NCBI GenBank assembly: GCA_949775045.1
Contig: OX459107.1
Coordinates: 11,931,250-11,995,249 of the forward strand
Direction of reading: 5' to 3'
DNA from: Metridium senile
Taxonomy: Eukaryota > Cnidaria > Anthozoa > Actiniaria > Metridiidae
DNA: 64,000 bases
In this document: positions 1 to 34,000 of the stretch, one piece after another
Position numbering within the stretch: the first letter of the stretch is position 1
Layout of the letters: every line of letters starts with the position of its first letter
The notes under the pieces: generated by a model
The model's database searches: none
What the model saw: the letters and a program-made list of their open reading frames with translations, nothing else
What the model was told of the DNA's origin: nothing
Program-made: the position numbers and the translations under genes

Positions 1-257
1 AAAAAAAAACCCATCGTGTATAAATAATTATCTTAAAAAATTGCTACTGTGTAATAGTAGCGCCGAATACTAGTCAGTGATCACGTTAAATTGTAAAGTA
101 TTGTTTCCTTGGTGTTTCTAATTGAGTTATACTGACTTATTTGGAGTTATACTGACTGAATAGTCCCTAAAAAAACTATTAGTTAGTAACTATTTAAGTG
201 TCATATAAGCCATGGTTGTTATGACGTCCTCTATTGACATACATGTATTGTTTGAAG

Positions 258-22623
<22,366 letters not shown>

Positions 22624-23962
22624 GATGACATCCGCTTTATTTATTTTCAAATAATTTATTGGAATATTTACACAAATACAAGTGTGTTACTGAATTGTAT
22701 ATTTATAGTATAGCATTAGATATAGTGTACAGTATATAAAAGAGAAACTAAAATAATTAGCTAAAGAGTTTATTATACGTACAAGTCCTATTGGCTGTCA
22801 AGTAGCTCGTTGTAATGCTTGTATTTCTTTGTCAGTTATTGTTTACCACAAATTTCAATTTAAATAAATTTCTTCACAGCATTTTGGTCTTTTTCAGTTT
22901 AGAGGGGGAGGGGGAGGGTGGGGGGATACGGGAATCTCCTGATTCACGACACACCGAAACATGTGCAAAATAAAAGTCGATGGGCGTAGCCGATCAAGTT
23001 ATAAAATGGGCTTATTTCTTGTTTTTCTTTGCTGTTTCATACGATGAAACGTCTTAGGGGATTACCGCTGGATGGATTGATTGCGGGCTTATATCTCCGA
23101 CTGCACGAACAATTAACGAATTTGGCCGAACATAAACCGAACAAGAAATTCTTCTCAGAGCATCCTCTGAGCATTGAATTGAAATGCGTTCGGTGTATAA
23201 GTGAGACAAGTTAATATTCACTCACGTGTAATAATAGCCTGCGTTACATCCGGTTTATTCCCCGTAATAATCGTCTGCGAAATAACGAACATATTCGTGT
23301 TCTGAGACCCCTAGTGAATAGCAGGAAAATATATAATAGATGCTGATTGGCTGTTGACCTTTCAAATTCTAACGAGTCCTCCCATTGGTTCGATTACTCG
23401 CCTCAGTCTTTCCCGTTTGCAAATCTAACATGGCGTCGAACGAAAAGAATGTTTGTGAAATGAATGTTAGATAGAACGGTGTTTGTAATAAAGGAATATT
23501 TTTCAGGTTTGTCGTCGACTTCACTTCAAATTTGATGCATTTTCTACTAAAATACACACATGCAGTTAGGCACGCGCCTCGCCGAGAAATGCACAGTTTT
23601 TAAAACACCATTTTGTAAAACAACAATATTTTTGCGAAAACAACATAGCTCAAATCAGCCAAGATTGCTGATGAAATATTACAGTGTCCCGAAAGCAAAT
23701 ACAACAGTGATGGATATTTTCGCTAAAGATATATTAAAACAAACAACAGTCGGTATTCCATAGAACTAAACAAAAAACCTTATTTTCACATTCATATTTA
23801 ATACAAGTTGAGAATTCATTCTAAAGATGACTAACTTCAATTAGATACAAGTTAAGAGAGTCTAACAGGGTCTAGCACTTTTAGCCATGATTTTTAAAAT
23901 GAAAAACAGTTCAAGATCAGTTCGGCATTTGACGACAGCTAGGAATGCATTTATCCACGATC
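22624..23962. other. RIM-BP 3' flank, no further gene recognised
   Basis: Polyadenylation signal AATAAA at 22863-22868. A G-rich stretch at 22901-22927 could form a quadruplex. Short open frames at 23029 and 23560 show no family features. Nothing else was recognised. Confidence 0.5.
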
Positions 23963-24257
23963 CATCCTCGGGAACCCAGGGGTATTCTTCTGTCGCTCGT
24001 TTCTCGCTTCCACAACATATACCCCTGGGAACGTAGTCTGTTGGAGCTTGTTCCGGAAGTCAAAATTCAAACTTATTTAACGACTTTCTTTGAATGGTTA
24101 TCTTGATTTTCATTGGTCGACCTAATAAGGTCGACCAATCAGGAAAGAGCTGAATTTTGACTTCCGGAACAAGCTCCAACAGACTACGTTCCCAGGGGTA
24201 TATGTTGTGGAAGCGAGAAACGAGCGACAGAAGAATACCCCTGGGTTCCCGAGGATG
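23963..24257. mobile_element. 295-bp hairpin MITE with 9-bp target duplication
   Basis: Arms of about 135 bp (CATCCTCGGGAACCCAGGGG and complement) around a ~20-bp loop region. It is flanked by perfect TCCACGATC at 23954-23962 and 24258-24266. Nine-bp duplications fit Mutator-like elements; the family is otherwise unassigned. Confidence 0.9.
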
Positions 24258-24297
24258 TCCACGATCGCGATTTACAATACTCTTTTATTACTTCAGA

Positions 24298-24617
24298 CAC
24301 AGGTAGCCCAAGCTTACAATGAGAGGCTACCTTTGGACGATTCAATCAAAAAACGAAATCTTGAAAATAAATGACTAATTAAACTTTAATAAAATCAATT
24401 AAAACTTACGGTGTGTATTGGTGGTATTTTTTTCAATCCCTCTTCCGAGTTACAGCTGATTTCAGAAATTTTCAGGGTTGCATTCTTTCTCTTATATAAA
24501 GTTTAAGTAGTAAAATTTTAATTGATTTTATTAAAGTTTAGTCATTTTATTCAAGATTTCGTTTTTTGAATGAATCGTCCAAAGGTAGCCTCTCATTGTA
24601 AGCTTGGGCTACCTGTG
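24298..24617. mobile_element. 320-bp hairpin MITE with 7-bp target duplication
   Basis: Arms of ~120 bp (CACAGGTAGCCCAAGCTTAC and complement) around an ~80-bp centre, flanked by CTTCAGA at 24291-24297 and 24618-24624. It lies 40 bp from the previous MITE. Confidence 0.87.
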
Positions 24618-25847
24618 CTTCAGATAGACAATACTATGATTTTTAATAATCGAAAAAACTTTTCAAAACATGATTTGAGTCCGGCAAAGAAACAACATAG
24701 CAAACGAGTTCACAATCGAGTTGAAATAAGCTAAATTAAAGTGAGTTAATTTGACTTACCTAACGGCAAACTTTACAATACAAATGATAAACTTTACTGA
24801 TACAAAAGTCCTTGTTATCGTAAAAGTCTGTTAAATTTCAGCATCAGTTTGGCCACTTGTCAATCTCGAGCCCAGCGTCACGTCTGGCTTTTTGTCAGCG
24901 GTCTTATGGCGCCCGACATTAGACTCTGGGGGAACGGAATTTTCAGCTCCGATTTTGGAGTTCCGGTTTCTATTGCGCATGCTTAGTTAATATTATAATG
25001 ATCTGTGGGTTTGGGCATCCTGTGCATTCTCGTACCCAGGCTAACTCGGTCGTTCATCTCTCCCGTCATTACCTCTCACGGCTGTTTCGTTTGCGACATT
25101 AGGTTCCAGGACTCATCTGGTCATCTTCGCGCGGTTGTAACATAGAAACGAGGTTTTGCAATGGCGGCGTGGATGATTAGATCAGATGTACTATAGCGGC
25201 TGACAAATACTCGTATTTTTTTATCTGTTATCGTGATATAATAGTAATTTTATATCTCCTGCAGTGTTAAGAGTAATATTTAAGTCTTTTTGAGAATCTT
25301 TTAATCCACCAAGTTGGCAATCAAGATATGTTTTTGAGCTTTCATTGCCCTCGATGCGAAATGTCAACGGCAGAGATGATTTCAAACCTATGGTATTTTC
25401 AAGGATTATTTCTCGACACTGGAACATTTGATTAATCAGGTAAGCAATAAATACGATAGAGAAATTGATAATTTATTGTTAGAATTTGATTTATTTCAAT
25501 GAACTTTTTTTTTTGATGATAAATGAACAATATTGGTCTACATAGAATTTACGATCATGTCCTTCGAAATCAATGTCCTGTCGAACGAGTTGATTTCCCG
25601 CTCATTTTTTGCACGGCGCGTCTACACTTTTCTCGCTTAAAAAGTTTGTTCCCCGGCCTGGCTATACATTGCATGTACTTGGCTTTTGGCTGGAGGTTTT
25701 TTAACGCAAACAAAGAAGGTAAGCTGTAACTTTTTTTTATTTTTATTTTTTTTAAAAAAGCAAAAAACTCTTATTTATTTGAGATTTCAAGTGACTCTAT
25801 CAATAAACTGGTTCATGACAATTTTATCTCTTTTAGGGAATTGAATA

Positions 25848-26126
25848 ATGCCCAAAATAAGATTTAAAAAGCCAAGAGGGGTGATTTTTCCAGTAGAGAA
25901 GGATCAGTAAGTACACAAATGTGTTTTGTTCACTTGGATGATGCTGGTTTTATCTTGTTATTGGAGTTCTTGTAAATTTACACAAATGTTTTTATATTTT
26001 AGGACAGAGGAAGAGAAGAGGGAAGAGGAAGAGAAATGCTTAAAAAGAAGGAAGGAGTTAGAGGAAAAGCTTGAGGAAGAGGGCAAGAAAAAGAAAAACA
26101 ACAAATTACAAAAAAATCCATTTTAA
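25848..26126 (+). CDS. Small charged protein encoded at the far end of the RAG1-like transposon
   Basis: Exons 25848-25906 and 26003-26126 join in frame (donor CA|GTAAGT, acceptor TTTTAG) to give 60 residues: a basic start (MPKIRFKKPRG), then a Glu/Lys-rich likely helix. It converges on the transposase gene, whose stop is 363 bp away. Possible upstream exons are hinted at by donors at 25439 and 25719 and an acceptor at 25836; one frame before 25439 contains HCPRC. No family is recognised. It may be an accessory protein of the element or a chance ORF. Confidence 0.4.
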
Positions 26127-26488
26127 AATTCCTACTATTTTTTATTTTATGTAATTCTTACTTGTATTTTATTTGTATACCAGTCCTAAATATGTACAAA
26201 AATATGTATTGTCAGTTTTGAAAATTAAATTATTTACATGCCGTCCTATGTACAAAGCGTCACATTTATGTTCAATATTCTATTTCACATATTTTTTTTA
26301 AGAAACTCAATATTATATATGTCTAAATACAATCCTATATGTACATTGCATTATTTATATCCATGCTATTTCTCCTACTAGTCAAATGTTTTTTAGTGCT
26401 TCCAAAAACAGTCCTATATAATTGCACTAAATAGCACTGATGAAACAATACAAAATAAACGACTTAAATCAATACAGCTCTAGAACAA

Positions 26489-28818
26489 TTATTCTTCATG
26501 GATTTTCCTTTTCTTCAATTGTGGTGCTCTGATTATATTTGATGGATGGCATCGCCTGTGGTGTTCTTCCATGACTTTTTCTAGCCGTTCAGATCCTCTT
26601 CTTATACAAGCATAAGATCGTAAAAGGTCATTAACTTCATGGTGGATACTTTTGACTCCTTGCTCACCTAGCAATCCCATGCCAGTTCCATATCTATATA
26701 TTTAAAAATATGTATGTGAATATGAATAGAAATAACACAAAAAATAAAAAAATTAGATTAAATTTATATTTTTTAAAAGATCAAAAATCATCATCAGTTT
26801 CAACTCTAAAAATTATGGTAAAATATATGATGTGTTAAAAATTGATACCTCTTAACCCATGTAATCATGTGATCTTCTAAAAAATGCATCTTTGGCAGGA
26901 CAGTGGCATGTGGAAAGTTTTGTCTGTATATTTTCATGAAACTTTCGATTTCTATCTCTGAAATGAGAAACAGATATTTAAGTACATGATAATTGGTAAA
27001 CGTCAATTTATGATATTGATAACTATTACCCACCTAGCTTTACAATTTCTCCATGAGACAACTTGTCTTTCCTTGTATACATCCTGTGGCATTTTCCAAA
27101 GGATTCCAAAGTCTCATGGAATTTTTGGCTAATACTGTTTGCATCTTGGATCAAAGTTGGCGCTATTTTTACACACACAGCAACTGGTATTTGAGTTAAT
27201 TGCTTGATGTTTTTAACCTAATACAATAAAATGTTTGAAAAGAACAAAGTGAAAAAAAAACAACAGTTTTTGAATAACACATGACATGATAAATGTGATT
27301 AAATACATTGATGTACCTTAAGACATTTATGTGTGTGATTGCCATTGAATGTCCCCCCATGGTAAGCTTGGCGCTCAGCACCAATTTGTTTCAATATTTT
27401 TGTTATTTCCTCTTGACATGGTCCATTTCTGCATGATTTTGACCGTTTAGCTAAGATTTCTTTTTCCTGGCACCAACAAAATGCATATCATTAATATTAA
27501 TTTTCAATGTTATGCCTTTCAAGGTTAGATTTACCATCTCAGCAACTGCATGTCTCAACTGCGCCGCTTGTGTCTGCAAATCTCTTCCTTGTTTTTCATT
27601 CTGGGTGTTTAATAAAATGTATGTTGCAATTCTTTCTAGTTCGTCTGCTTTCTGTTTTTCAAAGTTGGCATGTAGCTCTAGTTCATTTGCTTTTTGTAGA
27701 TCTTGTACATGTGCTTGGAAATCTTGGCTTCCATGCTATGAGATAGATAAATAATGTAAGACCAAAATGCATTTAATTTTTTAGAAAAGTATAGATTTAA
27801 ACTTTATGATAATGCTACCTTATCTTCTTTTCCAGCCAAAGAAGGTGCAATGTTGACATCCAACAGTTTCAGAGATTGCTCTAACAGGTCAAAAAGGCGA
27901 TTGAAAATCCCTATACTTATATGTAAAGCTGGTGGACACACCTGCAACACAAAGAAAACAATTTTCCAAGGTAAGTACTAAATAGTTGATTAAAACAAAA
28001 CATACTTACATACTTAGTACATGTACCTGATCAAGTTCTATTTGGAACATAGGCTTTCTGATAGCATTGTTGTATTCCTTTGCTTTTTTAAGGATTGAAC
28101 CTGCTTCTTGAAATCTTTTGTTGTCATCAACAATCCCTTAAGTAAAATACATAGATTTACACAATATATCTTGATAATTATCATTTATATTATTAAATTC
28201 AGTACCTTGTACAGTTCTTGATTCCTTTCGACCTCTTTTACTCAATGGTACTGCGATGTCCTCCTGTGTAATCAAACACCATAGACAAAAATGCCTTCCT
28301 AGAAGTAAAGCAGAATATGATTTATATAATGATATTAATTAATTCAATTAATATTTTATACAAAAAAGAAAAACTTAGATATTGAAGAATATTTTGTTAC
28401 AAAGAAATACTTGTCTGCACTACAAAGCAATTATTAATGCAATATACATACATGTACATGTATTTGAACTCATTTGATTTAGCTGTGCTCTTACCACTTG
28501 CTCCTGAAATACCATATATAGTACACAGGAAAGCATAATCTCCAAACAGGAATACCTTTATTCTCCATTCCCTATGGAAATGGAAATTAGATACAGTTTT
28601 CTCTAGGAAAAATTAGCAAGTTTCTAAATTTTATGATGCTGTCTTATAAACTTGCACATTTATATAACGGCAGAGGCTAAACTTAGCATGATAAAAATGA
28701 ACTATATTGTGTAAAATGAAAAATGTTAAGTGTAAAATGTAAAGTCAGTGAGAGAGTGAATACAAAACACGACCACATCAGCCATGCTGTAAAATATATA
28801 TAGTGTATAAATAAATAC

Positions 28819-28879
<61 letters not shown>

Positions 28880-31800
28880 TATATCATGTTTTAACAAGGC
28901 CCAAGACCCTTTTGAACCTCATAAAACACTGAGCACTGTTCATTTATTAGACTATAATCAACAAATGTTTTACATTTTGTACTTTGAAAAGGACTTTTTA
29001 TATGTTACCTCCATTGATGTCTATTAAGGTCTTCAATCACATTATTGTAGCCTAGTAGTCCAAGAGTCAGATTATAGGGTGTGTCCCCTGCTTCAAACAT
29101 TGCAAAAGTTACTGTGTTTTTTGTTGAGTTTGGGTTTTTCAAGTCCCTATTTCGAACGCCATTTTGAAACTCCCACCACCTTTATCTCCTCCAAACTTCA
29201 GCCATATTTCATTGGATGGAATTAAGCCATTGTGCCAAATTAAATCTCCATTTCTGTAAGCAATATATCAGTTGTCATGAAGTTAAATCAAACTGTATAA
29301 TATTTGTATACAATGTATTGTGAAATTTAGGACATCTATTTTTATACTAAAAGTGAAAATGCCATTGTTTTAACCTTTTATGTTCTTCCAAATGATTGAT
29401 AATCATTTCTTTTAGACGCTTAACCCTTGCACACGGTGCCATGCGAATTTCATTAGAACTGCTCTTTTTAGTGAACTCAAATGGCATGTCCTCAGAATGA
29501 ACGTCTCCTAGTTTCTGTTTCAAACATGAAAATAATGTGATAGTTAAATATGATAATTTTCTTCAATGGAGTTAACTTTAATTAACTTTAATTTAAAAGT
29601 TCTAATTGCCTGTTTATCTGCTACAATTCTTTGCTTTTTCTCACTTGCAAGTTGGACTCCCCATGATGACAACCACCTGCACATATTAATGAGAGCATTG
29701 TCAGTATTTTTGGTCTGAGCACTTGTTTGAGGCTTTCTTCTACAAACCAACTATACCCTATTTTGTATGTAAAGTTTAATAAACAAGCAGGAGTGTTTTA
29801 TCAGGATTTAAAACCACGAGGCGAAGCCAAGTGGTTTTAAACCTGAAAAAACACGATCTGCGAGTTTATTGAACTTCAAAAACTCTAACCTATATTTTGT
29901 GTTTTTGTAAAAAAGAAATCAAGGATTTATGAAAGTTTATTAGAGAAAGTTAAGGTTTAAGTTTATGTAAATTAGGGTGAATCTATAACTTCAGTTAAAA
30001 CACTCGTCACGGTTACGATTTCTTTTGAAAATTTCTCATGAATTAATGAGTTTTTGAATGTTTTGATGCAAAATTCTATAAATTGTGGATTGTTATTAGT
30101 GATTTGTCAAATAAATCAAAAGTGGGCAGCGAAGTTCAATTATTATTAACATGCCATTGACATTTCTGTTTTTCTTTTTTGACATATGGAAAAAAACACT
30201 TTTCAACTCACAACAATGTCCAATTAATATGAAATTAACAGCAGTATCTATATCATACCAGACCTTCTAATATGTCTTATTTTATTCCAGGGTATTCCCA
30301 ACTCAGCTTTCATGGCAAGGGCATCTTCAGCGGAGACATCCACAGAAACCCCTGCATCTCTTAGAATAACTTGACGCTGCTCCTTGTTTATCATTTGTAT
30401 TTCTTTTTGATGTTGTATTGCAGTATTTTTCATCCCTCCTCCACTGATAGTATCTCTGCAGTGTGCAATGGTAGCAGCTCGTCGTTGTACAGTTCTGTTT
30501 GAAGCAGTGCTGCTTTCCACTTTAGTTTTATTGATAACACATAGTTGTATGGGCTGCAATTGTACACAATGTTTTAACAAGATATTTGAGTTTCTGCAAA
30601 ACCCTGTCTCGTGGTTATTTAATACTCATTTTACCTTTTTATTTTAGAACATAAAATTTATTTCATGAAATTAGCTATATATATCTTATTAAACAGTTTG
30701 ATGTGTAATATGGCTGGATATTTTACCAGTGAAATGCTGTATTTTGATGAGCCTCCGGGCGAGTCAAAATGCAAGTTAGCGAGTAAAATATCCAGCCATA
30801 TAACACATCAAACTGTTTAATAAGTTATTTATTATCCAATCAAAAAGTTTTTGTTCTTTTATAATGCAAAATATTGTTTTACTAGATAGACGAGTAAAAA
30901 TATCTCTGGATATTTTTACTTGTCTACTACTAGTTGGAAAATAAGTGTCCTTATTGTATTTTTATAACACAAGGGATGGCATATCTAATCATTAAGGTTT
31001 CAAATGTCCAATGTGTGTGCCATAGACGACTTTCATAAATGGCCGCCACTAATTATCATAATTTTTAGAATTGATGTTTTAAGAAAGCTATCATATGATA
31101 GACATTCATCATGACAATAACTTGTGAAAGTTTGAGAAAAAACGATTGAATTTTCAAGAAGCAATAAAAGTTTGAAAAATCAGAAATACACCAAAACGAG
31201 GCATCAAAGGCTTCGGCAGAAAATTACATATAAATCTCTACATTTTTCATTGAGCATAGCTTCTTTGGTATTTTAGCCTGAGCATCAAAACCTTAAAACA
31301 AATTATTTCAGGTGGTTCTTTCATATGACAGTGCTAAAATATTAAAATATCTGTTAACATATGGTGTTTATGAAAATGGTCTATAGCAGTCGGTTATTTG
31401 AAATTACTTTTAATACATATGGTACTTACAGTTCCGCCAGTTCTCAAAATAACGTTCGGAGATGAACACGAGGATAATTTTCTTTTCATAAGGTGAGTGG
31501 TCAAAAGTTCTTCTGTACTTGATAATGGATCCTTTGTTGAAGTTTTCAGTATAGTTTCTATTGTCTGGTCACGGCGTTCGAGGACATAGTGTTTACAAAA
31601 TAATTCATGTTCTTGAAGTTGTTCAAGTTTCAGTACTGTTTTGCATATCCTGCATGAGGCACACGAAGTTGCTATCAAGTTTAGTAGAAGGCGTGGAGCT
31701 GTTTTTAAATGTGTTACTGTCAGAGCTGTCTTGCACACAGGGCATGTAGAGTTATTCGTGTTGGAAAATTGTAGCCATTTCTCAATACAGCTGGCACAAA

Positions 31801-32347
31801 AAAAGTGATCACAAATTCCGGCTTGTACTGGTCTATCAAGTACTTCTTTACAAATTGGGCAAAGTAATTCCTCACTTATGCTGACAAACCTTTCAATGGG
31901 AGGCATATTCAAAATTATTGGCTGTGGTATTATGCTTGGTTGTATCTTTAATTGCGAGGCACTAATGTTTAAAGTCGATGTTTCAGTTTTATTACTTGGC
32001 CTCCCCCTTCCCTTCCTCTCTCTAGGCTTTTTACCACCACAGTTTCTCTTTTCAAACATTGCACACACTTCACAACCATCGATCTCGTGGGCTTTCCACT
32101 CTACTGGCTCCACCGTACTTTGGCAAGTTTTATTTTTGGCAAGTTTCGTTGTTTTCACGAAGCAATTTATACAGACATCTTTGGGGTGAATTTCAGTTTT
32201 ATCATTGGCAACATCTATTCTGAACCCAGTTAACAGCTTTTCTGCTACATGATACTTTTCGGTTGAATAAGAGTATTTTTGTTTCCCCTCAAGACCACCA
32301 CAGACACGACAAGACTTCTTCAATTCACGTTGATGATATTCGTCCAT
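26489..32347 (-). CDS. RAG1-like transposase, 14 exons, one frameshift
   Basis: Exons in transcript order: 32347-31430, 30553-30264, 29676-29577, 29514-29375, 29253-29009, 28571-28495, 28298-28206, 28136-28027, 27941-27819, 27735-27535, 27466-27317, 27217-27034, 26957-26849, 26693-26489. They give about 981 residues (human RAG1 has 1,043). The N-terminus matches RAG1 motif by motif: CRVCGG, FRIDV, IHPKDVCINC, VEW..H....CEVC. Then a C3HC4 RING (CPICKEVL ... CPVCK, residues 163-205) and a RAG1-type second finger (CRICK...HELFCKH, 232-253). The C-terminal part aligns by eye with the RAG1 core: IWLKFGGDKGGG (first Asp region), CLWC, PPALHISIG, GTFNGNH, KMHFLEDH and GMGLLGEQG (Glu region). The position of RAG1 Asp708 appears as Ser. 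Exon 5 is one base short, closing the frame after FEIGT. Several donors are weak (GTTAAC, GTTAAA, GTCTGG). Probably a recently inactivated transposase, unless the missing base is an assembly error. Confidence 0.8.
28820..28879. repeat. (ATT)n microsatellite
   Basis: About 20 ATT units in an intron of the RAG1-like gene. Confidence 0.92.
29786..29876. repeat. Hairpin of ~90 bp in RAG1-like intron
   Basis: Arms GTTTAATAAAC...TTTAAAACCAC and complement around GAGGCGAAGCC. Small non-autonomous element relic. Confidence 0.7.
30692..30823. repeat. Hairpin of ~130 bp in RAG1-like intron
   Basis: Arms AAACAGTTTGATGTGTAATA and complement flank a GATGAGCCTCCGGGCGAGTC centre, so another short MITE. 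Flanks are AT-rich and the target duplication is not resolved. Confidence 0.75.
31025..31382. mobile_element. 358-bp MITE, ATA target duplication, copy 1
   Basis: Ends GACGACTTTCATAAA and TTTATGAAAATGGTCT, with ATA on both sides. It is the same family as 58037-58423 in the opposite orientation, and lies within the first intron of the RAG1-like gene. Confidence 0.8.
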
Positions 32348-32847
32348 ATTTATTCGCGTTGAAACCTTTCAAATTGCAACAAAATAAAAAGTTTCAAAAC
32401 CAACCACAAAAAAAAGTTCATTAGCCACAATTCACATTTTCAAGCAGACAATGAATTAAAAATTGAAAAAAAATAGTTTGCTTTATCTGAGTTTGCTTGA
32501 AAAGGTGATTAACACACTGTGTTTTATTTCTATTTTGATACTTTTGCATTGTTACGCGAAAAAAGACTCGCGACTACGAGTTGGTTTTTCGTCAAATAAA
32601 ATCTTCTTTAAATCGCAATGAAGTATTCAAAGGAAGAAAAATAGTTCGACTTACCTACATGTTGTTATTTTTGCCGTTAATACGTTAAGAAAAACAATGT
32701 ATTACTATTTTTCGGCACTTTCAATTATTTTCAAAATCGCCGCCATTTTGTTGCTAGGGAAAAAAACCATCCTAGCGACGAGTTTTGACCGCGCGCGGTC
32801 CTGGAACCTAATGTCGCGAAAAACAAAGAATGAAACAGCCGTGCTCT

Positions 32848-34000
32848 GGTAACAACGGATTTGAGACCCTCTCAGCCCGATGCTGATTGGCCAGTAAAAT
32901 CGCGCATGCGCGAGTTTCGACGTACATTGACCCTAGAGTTCTCGTTCGTGATTGGTGGAATTTCTACGATGCTCGGAGCTTTTTAAAATGTGTTTTCTGC
33001 GCATAAAGTAAAGTACACAAAGCTGACTCATTTTGTAACGGGCTCAGGAAGAATTCAAAATGGCGGGTAAACGGAGTAGATATGAAAACATCCAAAAAAC
33101 GTTAGGGAATTGTGTTCTAACTCCACCTTGAACTGCTATAACTTATTTTATGCATATTTAGGACTATGAGGAATGTATGAAGGTATGTTTTGGTTTTCGT
33201 GAAGCGCATTTTGAGACGATTACAGGCATTGTTTGTTATCGATAAATTCAGTACCAGAATTGAATTGCTGTATTAAAGCTTTCTTCTCGAATTCTGTACT
33301 TCTTTCCTGCTGTTGAGGCAAGTAAAACTTTACTGACGTTGAAATTTTAATGAAGTGTATCTGATCTGTTGTTTGAAGCAAGGAATCTCAACATATGATT
33401 GAAACTAAGGTTTATAACTTATTGTAAATCATTCCCACATTTATATCATGAATATATGATTGTAAAACATTCATATAGCCTTATCAGTAATAAAAATGAT
33501 TTCAATGCATTCTGTAGTGGATATTATGAACTTTTACACTGTAATTTTAACTCTATTATAAAGCTATTGTATTTGCCTTGGCTTTTCAAAATAATCTAAT
33601 TATTATTAAATGTGAGGTGTTTATAATTTCACAGGCTATAATGTACATGATGAACAAGGGGTCAATTAGTATTTTTGTATTGGTGTGTTAGATTTTGAAA
33701 TGAAAAATTTAGCCAATTTACTGATATAAAATTACAATTCCAAATGCTATTATTGCAACCAGTGAACAGTCACTTCATATTTATAGTAGATACATGTAGT
33801 ACTTATTTATATATTTTGTCATTGATATATTGATTTGTATTATTCTTGATATAAACAGAGTTAACTCTACTAACTCTGATATAAAACATAACTATGCAGA
33901 AACACTATTTGTAGATATGCCAACATGTTGTGATAATAATAACAATGGCAATCAGATACACTACACTTACAATAGTTGAAGTGGTCTTATTTCAGTTGTA
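32848..34000. repeat. Left long inverted arm (distal 1,153 bp)
   Basis: Inverted partner of 35694-36846. A short frame MAGKRSRYEN... (23 codons from 33058) lies in each arm, followed by an acceptor-like TTTAG, a 21-nt frame (DYEECMK) and a GTATGT donor. This could be a captured promoter and first exons; speculative. Confidence 0.9.

Larger units (their letters stand above)
25077..32843. mobile_element. Innermost nested element: 7.77-kb RAG1-like DNA transposon
   Basis: Ends CACGGCTGTTTC...GCGACATTAGGTTCCAGGAC are inverted at 25077-25116 and near 32795-32843; the right copy has ~10 extra bases after TTTC. CTCT at 25073-25076 and 32844-32847 is a 4-bp target duplication. It is confirmed because removing the element plus one CTCT restores the left arm of the surrounding element to exactly the length of the right arm. 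Most of the interior is one 14-exon minus-strand gene with RAG1 similarity; a small plus-strand gene lies at the other end. Elements carrying a RAG1-N-like protein are known (N-RAG-TP of Aplysia). A 4-bp TSD differs from the 5-bp TSD of Transib and ProtoRAG. Confidence 0.88.

Noticed and set aside
23029..23763. Small plus-strand genes after the RIM-BP gene
   Set aside because: Short frames without family similarity, splice context or codon signature.
25523..25729. 68-codon plus-strand frame in the RAG1-like transposon
   Set aside because: No recognisable motif and no clear acceptor; a possible upstream exon but not supported as a coding gene.
25077..32843. Transib or ProtoRAG assignment of the RAG1-like element
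   Set aside because: Target duplication is 4 bp rather than 5, no RAG2-like gene is present and the termini are not CACTGTG-like.
33399..33599. 66-residue protein found twice (also 36095-36295)
   Set aside because: Identical because it lies in the two inverted arms; composition is AT-rich noise with no motif.
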